NCBI RefSeq assembly: GCF_902491285.1
Contig: NZ_CABUHK010000015.1
Coordinates: 1 to 64,000, forward strand
From: an uncultured Bacteroides sp.
Lineage (GTDB): Bacteria; Bacteroidota; Bacteroidia; Bacteroidales; Bacteroidaceae
Reading direction: 5' to 3'
Length of the DNA: 64,000 nucleotides
A model generated the notes under the pieces. It was given only the letters and a program-made list of their open reading frames with translations, was not told where the DNA came from and searched no databases. Below are positions 1 to 8,536 of the stretch, one piece after another; positions within the stretch are counted from its first letter, which is position 1, and every line of letters begins with the position of its first letter. The position numbers were made by a program, and so were the translations under genes.

Positions 1-931
1 CCAGTTGTTTCATTCCTTTCGGAGAATTTTTCTGCCGCGCGACAAGTTTCTTCAATATCTGAAAAGCCTCATCGGAAGTCCGTAGATTATCAATGGAAAG
101 TTTGATACGATAGCCGACCTGCGGCTCTATCCAAACGGGATTCTTCTGTGCGGCAACAGAACGGATACTTGTATGTTCTTCCAACAGGAACTGGTCTTTC
201 AGGTACTTCAGTTTCTTTACTTTTTCAAGGATACGGTTCTGATAATCTATCAGATTCAAATAATGGATGATTTGCTTCTGGATTTCAATCAGGTTATGGT
301 ACGAATCATTCAACTGGAGTTTTACGTCACTCACCACATTCCGCATCTGCACATCCATCGCCACCCGGAAGAAAATAGGCTGCCCATAGTCTATCAATTC
401 CTCGCTTTTACGAATCAACAGGGCAATATTGTTCCGTTTCTCGTCAAGCCGGACGAGTTTGGTTTTCTTTATTTTGTAATTAGGCTCGTTCTTATAGGTA
501 TTATCCATATTCCGCTTCAAGTCCATCACGTTACGGACAGTAGTCAGGGCTATATTCTTCAGGCAGCGTTTCACTTCCCGCTGATAGTTGTACTTGCGCT
601 GTTCGTTATTTTCCTTCAAGTAATAATCAATGTTTTCATTCAGTCGTGTCAAGTAATCCTGCACAAAAGAAACATTGATTTCTTCATTCACTTCGAGTAC
701 ATCTTCAAAGAATTTCAGATAGATATCCTCCATTTCAAGAAAATCACCGGTATCCCGGATAACTCCGTAGTCAATCAAATAGCGGATGCGCTCTTCCTTG
801 TACTCGGTCATTTCAAGCGCATAATCATAGCGGAACGAAAGAGACTTCCGTTTGGAAAACATTTCTTTCAGGAGTTCTTTCTCCCGGTCGAGACTTTTGA
901 CCAGCTCTTCTATGGAACGAAAAGTGCTCAT
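1..931 (-). CDS. Alpha-helical protein, 3' end beyond the window; possible condensin/Wadjet-type kleisin
   Basis: The minus strand is open from ATG at 931 to the left edge (310 codons), so the C-terminus is missing. The predicted protein starts MSTFRSIEELVKSLDREK. It has a compact segment at about residues 35-75 (with RYLIDYGVIRDTGDFLEM), which could be a winged helix, followed by long charged helices. This order (N-terminal winged helix, then helical middle) resembles MukF/MksF/JetA kleisins of SMC complexes. That resemblance is an inference from gross architecture; no diagnostic motif was recognised. A family partner (MksE/JetB, SMC) would lie off the left edge. A Bacteroides -7 box lies about 75 bases upstream, so this is probably the first gene of its transcript. 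The gene itself is certain; the function is weak. Confidence 0.6.
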   Translation of the reverse strand, partial: MSTFRSIEELVKSLDREKELLKEMFSKRKSLSFRYDYALEMTEYKEERIRYLIDYGVIRDTGDFLEMEDIYLKFFEDVLEVNEEINVSFVQDYLTRLNENIDYYLKENNEQRKYNYQREVKRCLKNIALTTVRNVMDLKRNMDNTYKNEPNYKIKKTKLVRLDEKRNNIALLIRKSEELIDYGQPIFFRVAMDVQMRNVVSDVKLQLNDSYHNLIEIQKQIIHYLNLIDYQNRILEKVKKLKYLKDQFLLEEHTSIRSVAAQKNPVWIEPQVGYRIKLSIDNLRTSDEAFQILKKLVARQKNSPKGMKQL

Positions 932-1005
932 ATTAGTTTTGTCTTTTAACAACGATTACTTATCCAGATTTCCGTTACTATAAATTGTAAAGTAACAAGA
1001 TTCTA

Positions 1006-1013
1006 CAAATATA
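1006..1013 (-). promoter_or_regulatory. -7 box of the truncated helical gene
   Basis: TATATTTG on the minus strand matches the Bacteroides primary sigma -7 consensus TAnnTTTG. It lies 74 bases upstream of the ATG at 931. No clear -33 TTTG was seen. Confidence 0.5.
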
Positions 1014-1106
1014 ACGGAAAAAGCATACGAAACCTAATTTCTTTATTTACAATTTTGTTATAACAGAATTTAGGATACCATCCTCACTTTTTCAAATTAC
1101 AATTCA

Positions 1107-1114
1107 TACCTTTG
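1107..1114 (+). promoter_or_regulatory. -7 box of the beta-lactamase gene
   Basis: TACCTTTG matches TAnnTTTG and ends 46 bases before the ATG at 1161. The -33 region is T-rich without an exact TTTG. Confidence 0.55.
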
Positions 1115-1160
1115 TGACTTCGATAGAAAATTAGTAACCCATAAAAAAAGAAGATTGATT

Positions 1161-2051
1161 ATGCGCTCATTCATTGTGTTTCTTTGTTTAATCCCTATCC
1201 TGCTGTTTTCCTGTCAGAGTGTTCCTCTTGAGACACAATTGAAGGAGGCTATCAAAGACAAGAAAGCCGAAATAGGAATTGCTGTCATCATAGACGGAAA
1301 AGATACGGTAACAGTTAATAATGACAATCATTATCCTTTGATGAGTGTTTTCAAATTTCATCAGGCGTTGGCAGTGGCTGATTATATAACGAAACAAAAT
1401 CAGTCATTGGACACTCTGCTAAAGATAGAGAAATCGGATTTGAAACCGGACACGTATAGCCCGTTACGGGATAAGTATCCGCAAGGTGGGATTGAGATGA
1501 GCATTGCCGACCTGCTAAGATACACGCTTCAACAGAGTGACAACAATGCCTGCGATATACTATTCAATTATCAAGGCGGAACGGATGCCGTAGACAAATA
1601 TATCCATTCGTTAGGTATTCAGGATTGTGCCATCGTCGGTACGGAGAGTGCCATGCACGAAGATTTGGATTTGTGTTATCAAAACTGGAGTACGCCGTTG
1701 GCTGCCGCCGAGCTATTGGAGATTTTCCGACGGGAACCGTTGTTTGCAAAAGAATATAAGGATTTTATCTGGCAGACAATGGTAGAATGCCAGACCGGAC
1801 AAGACCGGCTGGTCGCTCCATTACTGGATAAAGGAGTGATAGTGGGACATAAAACAGGGACGGGCGACCTTAATGCCAAAGGTCAGCAAATAGGTTGCAA
1901 TGACATCGGCTTTGTTCTTTTGCCCGGCGGACGCACTTACAGTATAGCTGTTTTCGTGAAAGACTCTGAAGAGAGTTTTGCGGAAAACAGTAAGATTATC
2001 GCTGATATTTCACGTATCATTTATGAATATGTGACGCAGTCAGCTAAATAA
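1161..2051 (+). CDS. bla: Class A beta-lactamase (CepA/CblA-like), lipoprotein
   Basis: 296 aa serine beta-lactamase that hydrolyses beta-lactams in the periplasm. The class A motifs are all visible: S62-x-x-K65 (MSVFKFH), S126-D127-N128 (QQSDNNACD), a Glu162 at the omega-loop position (TESAMHEDL) and K231-T-G (HKTGTGD). The sequence resembles the Bacteroides CepA/CblA subgroup (QSDNNACDIL, NWSTP, VGHKTG). The N-terminus is a lipoprotein signal with LLFSC, Cys18 being the lipidation site, so the enzyme is probably membrane anchored. ATG at 1161 is chosen because it follows an A/G-rich stretch (AAAGAAG) and begins the signal peptide; a TTG two codons upstream is less likely. It has its own -7 box. 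Cephalosporinase activity is inferred from the family. Confidence 0.93.
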   Translation: MRSFIVFLCLIPILLFSCQSVPLETQLKEAIKDKKAEIGIAVIIDGKDTVTVNNDNHYPLMSVFKFHQALAVADYITKQNQSLDTLLKIEKSDLKPDTYSPLRDKYPQGGIEMSIADLLRYTLQQSDNNACDILFNYQGGTDAVDKYIHSLGIQDCAIVGTESAMHEDLDLCYQNWSTPLAAAELLEIFRREPLFAKEYKDFIWQTMVECQTGQDRLVAPLLDKGVIVGHKTGTGDLNAKGQQIGCNDIGFVLLPGGRTYSIAVFVKDSEESFAENSKIIADISRIIYEYVTQSAK

Positions 2052-2102
2052 AAGAGAGAACAGTTAACGGTCGTAACGATAAAAAGAAAAATCAGATTTA
2101 AA

Positions 2103-2510
2103 ATGAAACTACATCATATCGCCATTTGGACTTTCCGTTTGGAAGAGCAGAAAGAGTTCTATGTCCGTTTCTTCGGCGGAAAAAGCAATGAGAAATATGT
2201 GAATCCCAAGAAGGGATTCGAATCTTACTTCATATCTTTCGGTGAAGGCCCTTCTTTGGAGTTAATGAGCCGTCCCGATGTACAGAATACGGTGGTGGAA
2301 GAAAACAGGGTCGGGCTGACACATCTCGCTTTCACGTTCCCCAGTCAAGCGGAAGTGCTTCGTTTCACGGAAGAGATGCGTTCCGAAGGTTACACCATCG
2401 CAGGTGAGCCGCGTACTTCGGGAGACGGTTATTTTGAAAGTGTAGTCCTTGACCCGGACGGAAATCGTATAGAATGTGTGTATAAGAAAGAATATGGAGA
2501 AGAAGACTGA
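2103..2510 (+). CDS. VOC (glyoxalase/bleomycin resistance) family protein
   Basis: 135 aa, the size of a one-module pair of the vicinal oxygen chelate fold. It opens with MKLHHIAIWT and carries the other expected metal-ligand positions: SLELMS, GLTHLAFTF and the C-terminal DPDGNRIECVY. The family includes glyoxalase I, dioxygenases and antibiotic-sequestering proteins. The pattern is closest to glyoxalase I-like YaeR proteins, but the substrate cannot be read from sequence. It lies 51 bases after bla and overlaps or abuts the GNAT gene, so the three may be co-transcribed. Confidence 0.85.
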   Translation: MKLHHIAIWTFRLEEQKEFYVRFFGGKSNEKYVNPKKGFESYFISFGEGPSLELMSRPDVQNTVVEENRVGLTHLAFTFPSQAEVLRFTEEMRSEGYTIAGEPRTSGDGYFESVVLDPDGNRIECVYKKEYGEED

Positions 2511-3501
2511 AACAGAAGAAACGATGGCAGCGCGCACCCTTGAAACGGAACGTCTGCTAGTCCGTCCTTTTCAAGAAGAGGATGCGGAAGCATTTTTTGC
2601 CTGTTGCCAAAACCCGAACTTGGGTAATAATGCCGGATGGGCGCCACATAAGACGATAGAGGAATCGCGGGAGATTCTTCAGAACGTTTTTATCGGTCAG
2701 GAGAATATTTGGGCGATGACACTGAAAGATACGCAGCAACTTATCGGTTCCATCGGAATCGTCCCCGACCCGAAACGGGAGAATCCGCAGGTCCGTATGC
2801 TGGGATACTGGCTTGACGAAGCGCATTGGGGCAAAGGATATATGACGGAAGCAGTGCAGGCTGTACTCAACTACGGATTCAATGAACTGCAACTCAGCCT
2901 CATCACCGCCAATTGCTACCCGCATAATAAGCGGTCGCAACAAGTACTCGAACGGAACGGGTTTATCTATGAAGGTGTGCTGCATCAGGCGGAACTGACA
3001 TACAATGGAAATATACTCGACCATTTGTGTTACTATCTTCCTAATATATGCCAACCCACTCCCCAAGATTACGACGAGATTCTGGAAGTTTGGGAAGCAT
3101 CAGTGCGTCACACGCATCATTTCCTTACGGAAGAACATATCCAGTTTTACAGACCGTTGGTGCGCAATCACTATTTACCGGCGGTAGAACTATACATTGT
3201 CCGGAATGCCGATAGAAAGATTGTGGCTTTCATGGGACTGAGCGACGAGCTAATCGAGATGTTATTCGTAAATCCCGGCGAGCAGGGAAAAGGATACGGC
3301 AAGCGGTTGCTGGAATACGCCATTCAGAAAAAGCAGATGGATAAAGTGGACGTAAACGAACAGAATGAAAAAGCACTCAGCTTTTACCTACATATGGGAT
3401 TCCAAATCATCGGAAGGGACGAAACGGACGGTATGGGAAAACCTTACCCGATTCTGCATTTACAGTTGAAAGAAACGAATATCGAAGAAAGTAAAGGTTA
3501 A
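2494..3501 (+). CDS. Tandem-domain GNAT acetyltransferase
   Basis: 335 aa holding two complete GNAT domains. The N-terminal one (about residues 10-170) is RimJ/RimL-like: LETERLLVRPF, LGYWLDEAHWGKGYMTEAV (acetyl-CoA loop) and NKRSQQVLERNGF. The C-terminal one (about 180-330) resembles small YjaB-type acetyltransferases: VNPGEQGKGYGKRLL and NEKALSFYLHMGF. Both acetyl-CoA binding loops look intact. ATG at 2494 overlaps the VOC gene by 17 bases; ATG at 2524 (MAARTLETERLL) is an equally good start and would remove the overlap. Substrates are unknown. Confidence 0.85.
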   Translation: MEKKTETEETMAARTLETERLLVRPFQEEDAEAFFACCQNPNLGNNAGWAPHKTIEESREILQNVFIGQENIWAMTLKDTQQLIGSIGIVPDPKRENPQVRMLGYWLDEAHWGKGYMTEAVQAVLNYGFNELQLSLITANCYPHNKRSQQVLERNGFIYEGVLHQAELTYNGNILDHLCYYLPNICQPTPQDYDEILEVWEASVRHTHHFLTEEHIQFYRPLVRNHYLPAVELYIVRNADRKIVAFMGLSDELIEMLFVNPGEQGKGYGKRLLEYAIQKKQMDKVDVNEQNEKALSFYLHMGFQIIGRDETDGMGKPYPILHLQLKETNIEESKG

Positions 3502-3521
3502 CCCTCAAAAAAGAAAGCTAC

Positions 3522-4043
3522 ATGAACCTGCGTGCAAGATTATCCGAACGTGTACATATCGAAGATATCAGAGAGATACTTCACTTTATACAAGATGACG
3601 AACAGCTCAGAGAAGAAGTCTATCAATTTATCTTTGATGAGGACGAGATTGTCTCATATCAGGCATTGTGGGTTTGCACGCATTTCTCAAAGGAAGACGT
3701 GGAATGGTTGAGCCGGAGACAGGATGAACTGATTGACGCTGCCATGTCCTGCCCGCATTCGGGAAAACGAAGAATGCTCCTGAACCTGCTCAGCCAGCAA
3801 CCGGCAGCCAACCCGCCACGAATGGATTTCCTCGATTTCTGTCTGGAGCGTGTCATAACCCGGCGGGAACCGGGCGGCATACAATCCCTTTGCATAAAAC
3901 TTGCCTATCAACTGACTTGTTCCATTCCGGAGTTGCAACAGGAACTGCGCACAATGTTGGAAATCATGGAACCCGAATTATTGAATCCCGCTATCCGTGC
4001 TGTACGCAGAAATACGCTAAAAGCAATGAAAGCCAAGAAGTAA
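3522..4043 (+). CDS. Hypothetical HEAT-like helical protein
   Basis: 173 aa, predicted all-alpha and without signal peptide or membrane segment. Repeated helical pairs (for example YQALWVCTHFSKEDVEWL and IQSLCIKLAYQLTC) suggest a short HEAT-like solenoid. No catalytic motif was seen, so a binding role is the most that can be said. It starts 20 bases after the double GNAT gene, probably in the same transcript, and is followed by a hairpin terminator. Confidence 0.75.
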   Translation: MNLRARLSERVHIEDIREILHFIQDDEQLREEVYQFIFDEDEIVSYQALWVCTHFSKEDVEWLSRRQDELIDAAMSCPHSGKRRMLLNLLSQQPAANPPRMDFLDFCLERVITRREPGGIQSLCIKLAYQLTCSIPELQQELRTMLEIMEPELLNPAIRAVRRNTLKAMKAKK

Positions 4044-4060
4044 GACATATCAAAAACACA

Positions 4061-4095
4061 AGAAGCTGTCTCCCGTCAAAGAAACAGCTTCTTTA
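4061..4095. terminator. Bidirectional terminator between convergent genes
   Basis: AAGAAGCTGT (4061-4070) pairs perfectly with ACAGCTTCTT (4085-4094) across a 14-base loop. It lies between the plus-strand HEAT-like gene and the minus-strand MaoC gene. Confidence 0.75.
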
Positions 4096-4117
4096 TCTAT
4101 GTTATTCGTGAACTAAA

Positions 4118-4582
4118 TCAATTGAAATAGTACAAGAATACGGCAATGCCTTCGAGTGCCTTCTTCGGTTGGTCTTTTATTTCGATGGCAAATTTGATTT
4201 CAGCTTTTGCCACACCACGCAGATTTGTCAATGAATGAAGGGTAGTCACCAGGCGGATACTCTGTCCTGCCAATACAGCCTGACCGAATTTCATCTTATC
4301 CATACCGTAGTTAATCATCATTTTCAGGTTGTTCACCTGGATAATCTGGTTCCACATATACGGAAGCATAGACAATGTCAGATAACCGTGAGCTATTGTG
4401 CTATGATAAGGGCTGTCTGTTTTGGCACGTTCCGTATCCACGTGAATCCATTGGTGATCTAATGTAGCATCTGCAAAAAGATTGATACGTTCCTGAGAGA
4501 GTTCAACATAATCAGAAACACCTATTTGTTTGCCTACCAGTTTTTCAAATTCTTCGTACGAATTGATAATTACTTTTTCCAT
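4118..4582 (-). CDS. MaoC-like (R)-specific enoyl-CoA hydratase
   Basis: 154 aa hot-dog fold protein. The MaoC/hydratase-2 signature is visible around residues 35-75: FADATLDHQWIHVD followed by SPYHSTIAHGYLTLSM. The Asp-His pair for adding water to trans-2-enoyl-CoA should lie here. Length fits a single hot-dog unit. The physiological substrate is unknown. It has its own -7 box and is not in an obvious fatty-acid operon. Confidence 0.88.
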   Translation of the reverse strand: MEKVIINSYEEFEKLVGKQIGVSDYVELSQERINLFADATLDHQWIHVDTERAKTDSPYHSTIAHGYLTLSMLPYMWNQIIQVNNLKMMINYGMDKMKFGQAVLAGQSIRLVTTLHSLTNLRGVAKAEIKFAIEIKDQPKKALEGIAVFLYYFN

Positions 4583-4628
4583 TGTCTTATCGCTTTACGG
4601 GGGTTATTATAATCATTTTAATTGGCGG

Positions 4629-4636
4629 CAAAAATA
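4629..4636 (-). promoter_or_regulatory. -7 box of the MaoC-like gene
   Basis: TATTTTTG on the minus strand matches TAnnTTTG, 46 bases upstream of the ATG at 4582. Confidence 0.5.
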
Positions 4637-4703
4637 GGAAAAATAAACTGATATGCCATCAATATCTACAATAAAAGCAGCAACAGAAGAAATTGGGTAT
4701 AAC

Positions 4704-5231
4704 TCATACATTGACAGCCCGCTTCACAGCTTCTGCCAGTATACTATAACCTTTGCCATTCAGATGCAGGTCGTCGATGGTCAAATCAGGATTCAGTCTG
4801 CCGTCCAGTGACAGACGGTCGAATACATCAAGGTAGATTATATCCGTCCCTTGCAGCTTTTCATGTATTTTCTGATTGAGCATACGGATGAATCTATTCA
4901 CTGCCGTACTGTAATCATCGTAATCATTTCGTGGAAAAATACAGAATAAGTACGTCTTCAGAGAAGGAACGGCAAGGATTGCCTTCACATAACGTTCCAC
5001 ATAATCGTCTACATTTTCATCATTCAACTCGTAGATGTCGTTACTGCCGAATTGAATGATAACCTGACAATCAGAGGTATCCGCCGCAAAAGATTCGACA
5101 TAGGCCAACCCCTCACCGGGCGCTCCGTAATTCAGACATTTCCATTGAGGGAAATAAATATCCAGTGCCCAAAATGCCATATGGCTGTTGCCTACAAAAG
5201 CAACTTTTGGTGTTTTCTCGTTCCTATCCAT
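4704..5231 (-). CDS. SGNH/GDSL-family hydrolase
   Basis: 175 aa, cytoplasmic as read (no signal peptide). The four SGNH blocks are present: block I FVGNSHMAF (nucleophile Ser), block II NYGAPGEG (Gly), block III IIQFGSNDI (Asn) and block V DDLHLNGKGY (Asp and His). The family contains esterases, lipases and acetylxylan esterases; the substrate cannot be assigned. ATG at 5231 is preferred over a TTG five codons upstream. Confidence 0.85.
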   Translation of the reverse strand: MDRNEKTPKVAFVGNSHMAFWALDIYFPQWKCLNYGAPGEGLAYVESFAADTSDCQVIIQFGSNDIYELNDENVDDYVERYVKAILAVPSLKTYLFCIFPRNDYDDYSTAVNRFIRMLNQKIHEKLQGTDIIYLDVFDRLSLDGRLNPDLTIDDLHLNGKGYSILAEAVKRAVNV

Positions 5232-5277
5232 TTTATCTTTGCTCAAGCATCCACTTTATTTCATTCAAACTCCAGAA

Positions 5278-5285
5278 CAAATATA
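5278..5285 (-). promoter_or_regulatory. -7 box of the SGNH hydrolase gene
   Basis: TATATTTG on the minus strand, 46 bases upstream of the ATG at 5231 and back-to-back with the promoter of the RluA-type gene. Confidence 0.5.
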
Positions 5286-5308
5286 GAACAAAATTCGCGG
5301 ATTTACCT

Positions 5309-5316
5309 TACTTTTG
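5309..5316 (+). promoter_or_regulatory. -7 box of the RluA-type gene
   Basis: TACTTTTG matches TAnnTTTG and ends 29 bases before the ATG at 5346. It supports that start over longer reading-frame extensions upstream. Confidence 0.55.
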
Positions 5317-5345
5317 CACCAATAATCACATTCAAATATAAACCG

Positions 5346-7055
5346 ATGATACATTTTTTCAAGAAGCCCGTTTCTCACATTGCTCTACCGGAGAAATTCA
5401 CTTATCCTTTCCATTATACGCCCCATCCGTTGTGTGTATTGGCGGCAGAGGAAGTGAAAGAGTATATCGCAAGCCGGAAGGAATGGCAGGAAGAATTAGC
5501 TCTTGGAAAGATGTTCGGAGTACTGGTGGTGCAAGAAACGGGAAAAGCGATGAATGAAACGACACGAAAAGAGACGGACGAAGGATACAGAATAGGTTAT
5601 TTGGCAGCCTTCTCCGGCAATTTGGCGGGAAAGAACCTGCATACTTACTTTGTCCCTCCTGTTTATGATTTGTTGCAACCACAAGGATTTTTCAAGATTG
5701 AGGAAGAACAGATTTCCGCTATCAATGCCCGTATCAATGAATTAGAGAATAGCGCTTCCTATCTTGAGTCGATAGAAAAGTGGAAGACAGAAACGGAACG
5801 GGCTCAAGCGGAGCTGAATCAAGCCAAAGCGGAGCTGAAAGCTGCGAAAGAAGCCAGAGAAAACCGGCGCCTGTCCTCAACCGGGATTTCCGAGGAAGAA
5901 CAAGCCGCTCTAATTCGCGAAAGCCAATATCAGAAAGCCGAATACAAACGAAAGGAGAAGGAATGGAAGAACCGCCTGGAAGAATGCGAAGCGGAAGTCA
6001 ATCGGTTCAAGGATGAGATAGAAAGGCTGAAAGCAGAACGGAAAGAGCGTTCGGCAGCTTTGCAACAAAAACTATTCAGGCAATTCCGGATGCTGAATGC
6101 GAAAGGAGAAGTGAAAGACTTATGCACTATTTTTGAACAGACAGTCCGGAAAGTCCCTCCCGGCGGTGCGGGTGAGTGTGCGTTGCCCAAATTACTGCAA
6201 TATGCCTATTTTCATCAGTTAAAGCCGCTGGCGATGGCTGAATTTTGGTGGGGGGATTCTCCTAAAAATGAAATCCGGCATCATGGATATTACTATCCTT
6301 CCTGCAAAGGGAAATGTGAGCCGATTCTGCAACATATGTTACAGGGGCTGGAAGTGGATGAAAATCCGTTATTGGATAACGTTCACAAAGACACGAAGCT
6401 GGAAATCGTGTTTGAGGATGAATGGTTGCTGGTAATCAACAAACCGGCAGGGATGTTATCGGTTCCGGGAAAAGCAGAGAAGATAGATTCCGTTTATCAC
6501 CGTTTAAAGAAAAAATATCCTGACGCAACGGGACCTATGATTGTACACCGGCTCGACATGGCGACTTCGGGATTATTGCTTGTTGCCAAGACGAAAGAGG
6601 TGCACCGGCATTTACAGGCACAGTTCGAGAACAGGAAAATAAAAAAACGATATATAGCTTTACTTGACGGAGTCATGGCGAAAGCCGAAGAAGCTACTCC
6701 CCAACCGACTGGAAAAACGGAAAAGACAGGAAGAATCGAGCTTCCCCTCTGCCTGAACCCTCTCGACCGTCCACGGCAAATAGTAAGTGAGGAACACGGG
6801 AAGGAAGCTATCACAGAATACCAGATAATCACAAACTCAGAGGAATGTACCCGCGTCGCGTTTTATCCGTTGACCGGACGCACTCATCAGCTACGTGTAC
6901 ATGCCGCTCACCCGAAAGGGTTGAACTGCCCCATTCTAGGAGACGAGCTTTATGGCAAAAAAGCGGACAGGCTCTATCTCCATGCCGAATATATCGAGTT
7001 CCGCCATCCCGTTTACGGAGATATTATCTGCATACATAAAGAGCCGGACTTTTAA
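5346..7055 (+). CDS. RluA-family pseudouridine synthase with long N-terminal and coiled-coil region
   Basis: 569 aa. The C-terminal part (from about residue 345) is an RluA-type pseudouridine synthase: NKPAGMLSVPGK, the catalytic HRLDMATSGLL (Asp404) and PLTGRTHQLRVHAA. It isomerises uridine in rRNA or tRNA. The first 340 residues are additional: a globular start with YPFHYTPHPLCVLAAEEV, then a charged coiled coil at about 125-245, then a short linker domain. Typical RluA proteins are 220-330 aa. The frame is open further upstream, but ATG at 5346 follows a promoter and matches the SGNH gene's divergent start. Stop codons overlap those of the convergent MATE gene (7052-7055). Confidence 0.88.
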   Translation: MIHFFKKPVSHIALPEKFTYPFHYTPHPLCVLAAEEVKEYIASRKEWQEELALGKMFGVLVVQETGKAMNETTRKETDEGYRIGYLAAFSGNLAGKNLHTYFVPPVYDLLQPQGFFKIEEEQISAINARINELENSASYLESIEKWKTETERAQAELNQAKAELKAAKEARENRRLSSTGISEEEQAALIRESQYQKAEYKRKEKEWKNRLEECEAEVNRFKDEIERLKAERKERSAALQQKLFRQFRMLNAKGEVKDLCTIFEQTVRKVPPGGAGECALPKLLQYAYFHQLKPLAMAEFWWGDSPKNEIRHHGYYYPSCKGKCEPILQHMLQGLEVDENPLLDNVHKDTKLEIVFEDEWLLVINKPAGMLSVPGKAEKIDSVYHRLKKKYPDATGPMIVHRLDMATSGLLLVAKTKEVHRHLQAQFENRKIKKRYIALLDGVMAKAEEATPQPTGKTEKTGRIELPLCLNPLDRPRQIVSEEHGKEAITEYQIITNSEECTRVAFYPLTGRTHQLRVHAAHPKGLNCPILGDELYGKKADRLYLHAEYIEFRHPVYGDIICIHKEPDF

Positions 7056-8422
7056 GCTGTTTCAACAGCCGGACTGTTTGTAAACACCTGCCGCTTCAAT
7101 CTCTTGTAAACATAAATAAAAGCAGGGACCAGGAACAAGTCGGCAGCTATCCAAGCCATCGGATCACCATAGCAGACGGCAAGGAAACCGAAAGCGGGAA
7201 CCGCATAAAGGCTGACAAGAATACGGGCTATCATTTCCGCCACTCCGGAAAACATGGCAAGATTCGTAAAACCCACTCCCTGGATGGTATAGCGCAGGAC
7301 ACACAACAGCCCAAGCGCAGGGAAGAACATACAGGAAATATGAAGGAAAAGTTCCGTATCCAGTAAGATTTCCGTTTCCGAAGGGTCTACGAAAATCAGG
7401 GCAAAATACTTGGCTCCCAGCATCAGGAGTATGAAAGTAAAGGCCGCATAGATAATCATCATCAAGGCACTCGCCTTAATACCCTGCCAGATACGCTCCG
7501 GTTTGCCGGCACCGTAATTCTGTCCGCTATACGTTGCCATGGCAATGCCCAAGCTCTCGAATGTGCAGATAAAGAACATCTTGATGCGCATGGCAGAAGT
7601 AAAAGCCGCCACACAGGCTGTCCCCAACGCATTGTTCGCACTTTGCAACATAATACTGCCAATAGCAGTAATAGAGAACTGAAGTCCCATAGGCACCCCG
7701 ATGTAGAGCAGCGTCTTAGCCAGTCTCGGCTGAAACCGACGCTCCTTCGGGGAACTCTGTAAAATATCAAACTTACGATACATATAAATATAGCAGAGCG
7801 CGGCCGAAAGTCCCTGCGAGATTACCGTAGCAATAGCAGCTCCCGCCACTCCCCAGTCGAGCACCAGAATACAAAACAAATCGAGCACGATATTGAGAAC
7901 GGTAGACAACAGCAGAAACCAGAAAGGTGTCTTGCTGTCTCCCAATGCACGGATTATACTCGACAGAAGATTGTAGAAAAACGTAAAAGGCACACCGATA
8001 AAGGTGACAAGCAGATAAGCATACGCACCTTCGGATATATTCTCCGGCGTACGCATCATCCGAAGAATGTCCGCACACAAGATACTGGTGACGATGGCAA
8101 TAGTGACAGACATCACTAGAGAGAGCTTCAAACTGACGGATATATAACTGCGCATCGTACTATAATCTCTCGCCCCGAACTTCTGTGCCACGGGAATCCC
8201 GAAACCACCGCAACATCCGTTGCAGAATCCTAAAATAAGGAACACGACCGATGTGCTGGCTCCCACCGAAGCCAACGCGTTAATACCCAAGAACTTTCCA
8301 ACGATTGCCGCATCAACAAGCGAATATGTTTGTTGCAACAGATTGCCGAGCAAAAGCGGCAGTGTAAACTTTAATATCAGAGGTAATGCCGGCCCTGCCG
8401 TCATTTCTTTAGAAGTTGCCAT
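7052..8422 (-). CDS. MATE family multidrug/solute exporter
   Basis: 456 aa, about 12 hydrophobic helices, the usual MATE length. Two homologous halves are visible, each opening with a MATE-type helix: LLLGNLLQQTYSLVDAAIVG near the start, and IGVPMGLQFSITAIGSIMLQ near residue 240. MATE proteins exchange cationic or organic compounds for Na+ or H+ across the inner membrane. The substrate is unknown. ATG at 8422 is chosen over a TTG nine codons upstream, which would overlap the -7 box. Confidence 0.93.
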   Translation of the reverse strand: MATSKEMTAGPALPLILKFTLPLLLGNLLQQTYSLVDAAIVGKFLGINALASVGASTSVVFLILGFCNGCCGGFGIPVAQKFGARDYSTMRSYISVSLKLSLVMSVTIAIVTSILCADILRMMRTPENISEGAYAYLLVTFIGVPFTFFYNLLSSIIRALGDSKTPFWFLLLSTVLNIVLDLFCILVLDWGVAGAAIATVISQGLSAALCYIYMYRKFDILQSSPKERRFQPRLAKTLLYIGVPMGLQFSITAIGSIMLQSANNALGTACVAAFTSAMRIKMFFICTFESLGIAMATYSGQNYGAGKPERIWQGIKASALMMIIYAAFTFILLMLGAKYFALIFVDPSETEILLDTELFLHISCMFFPALGLLCVLRYTIQGVGFTNLAMFSGVAEMIARILVSLYAVPAFGFLAVCYGDPMAWIAADLFLVPAFIYVYKRLKRQVFTNSPAVETA

Positions 8423-8446
8423 TTGTCTATGTTCTAAAATTGCGCG

Positions 8447-8454
8447 CAAAGATA
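8447..8454 (-). promoter_or_regulatory. -7 box of the MATE gene
   Basis: TATCTTTG on the minus strand, 24 bases upstream of the ATG at 8422. This supports the shorter start. Confidence 0.6.
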
Positions 8455-8536
8455 CGGAAAATCCCGTTAGAAAGATTCAAATCCTCTTTCCTGTTTCATT
8501 GATATAAATCAAAAAAAAACAGAACGGGAAGGTACC

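Noticed and set aside
173..949. Plus-strand open frame of 258 codons
   Set aside because: It lies opposite the minus-strand helical gene (1-931), which has better codon use, a clear start and a promoter.
5052..5345. N-terminal extension of the RluA-type gene
   Set aside because: It overlaps the SGNH hydrolase gene on the other strand, and a promoter sits at 5309-5316, directly before ATG 5346.
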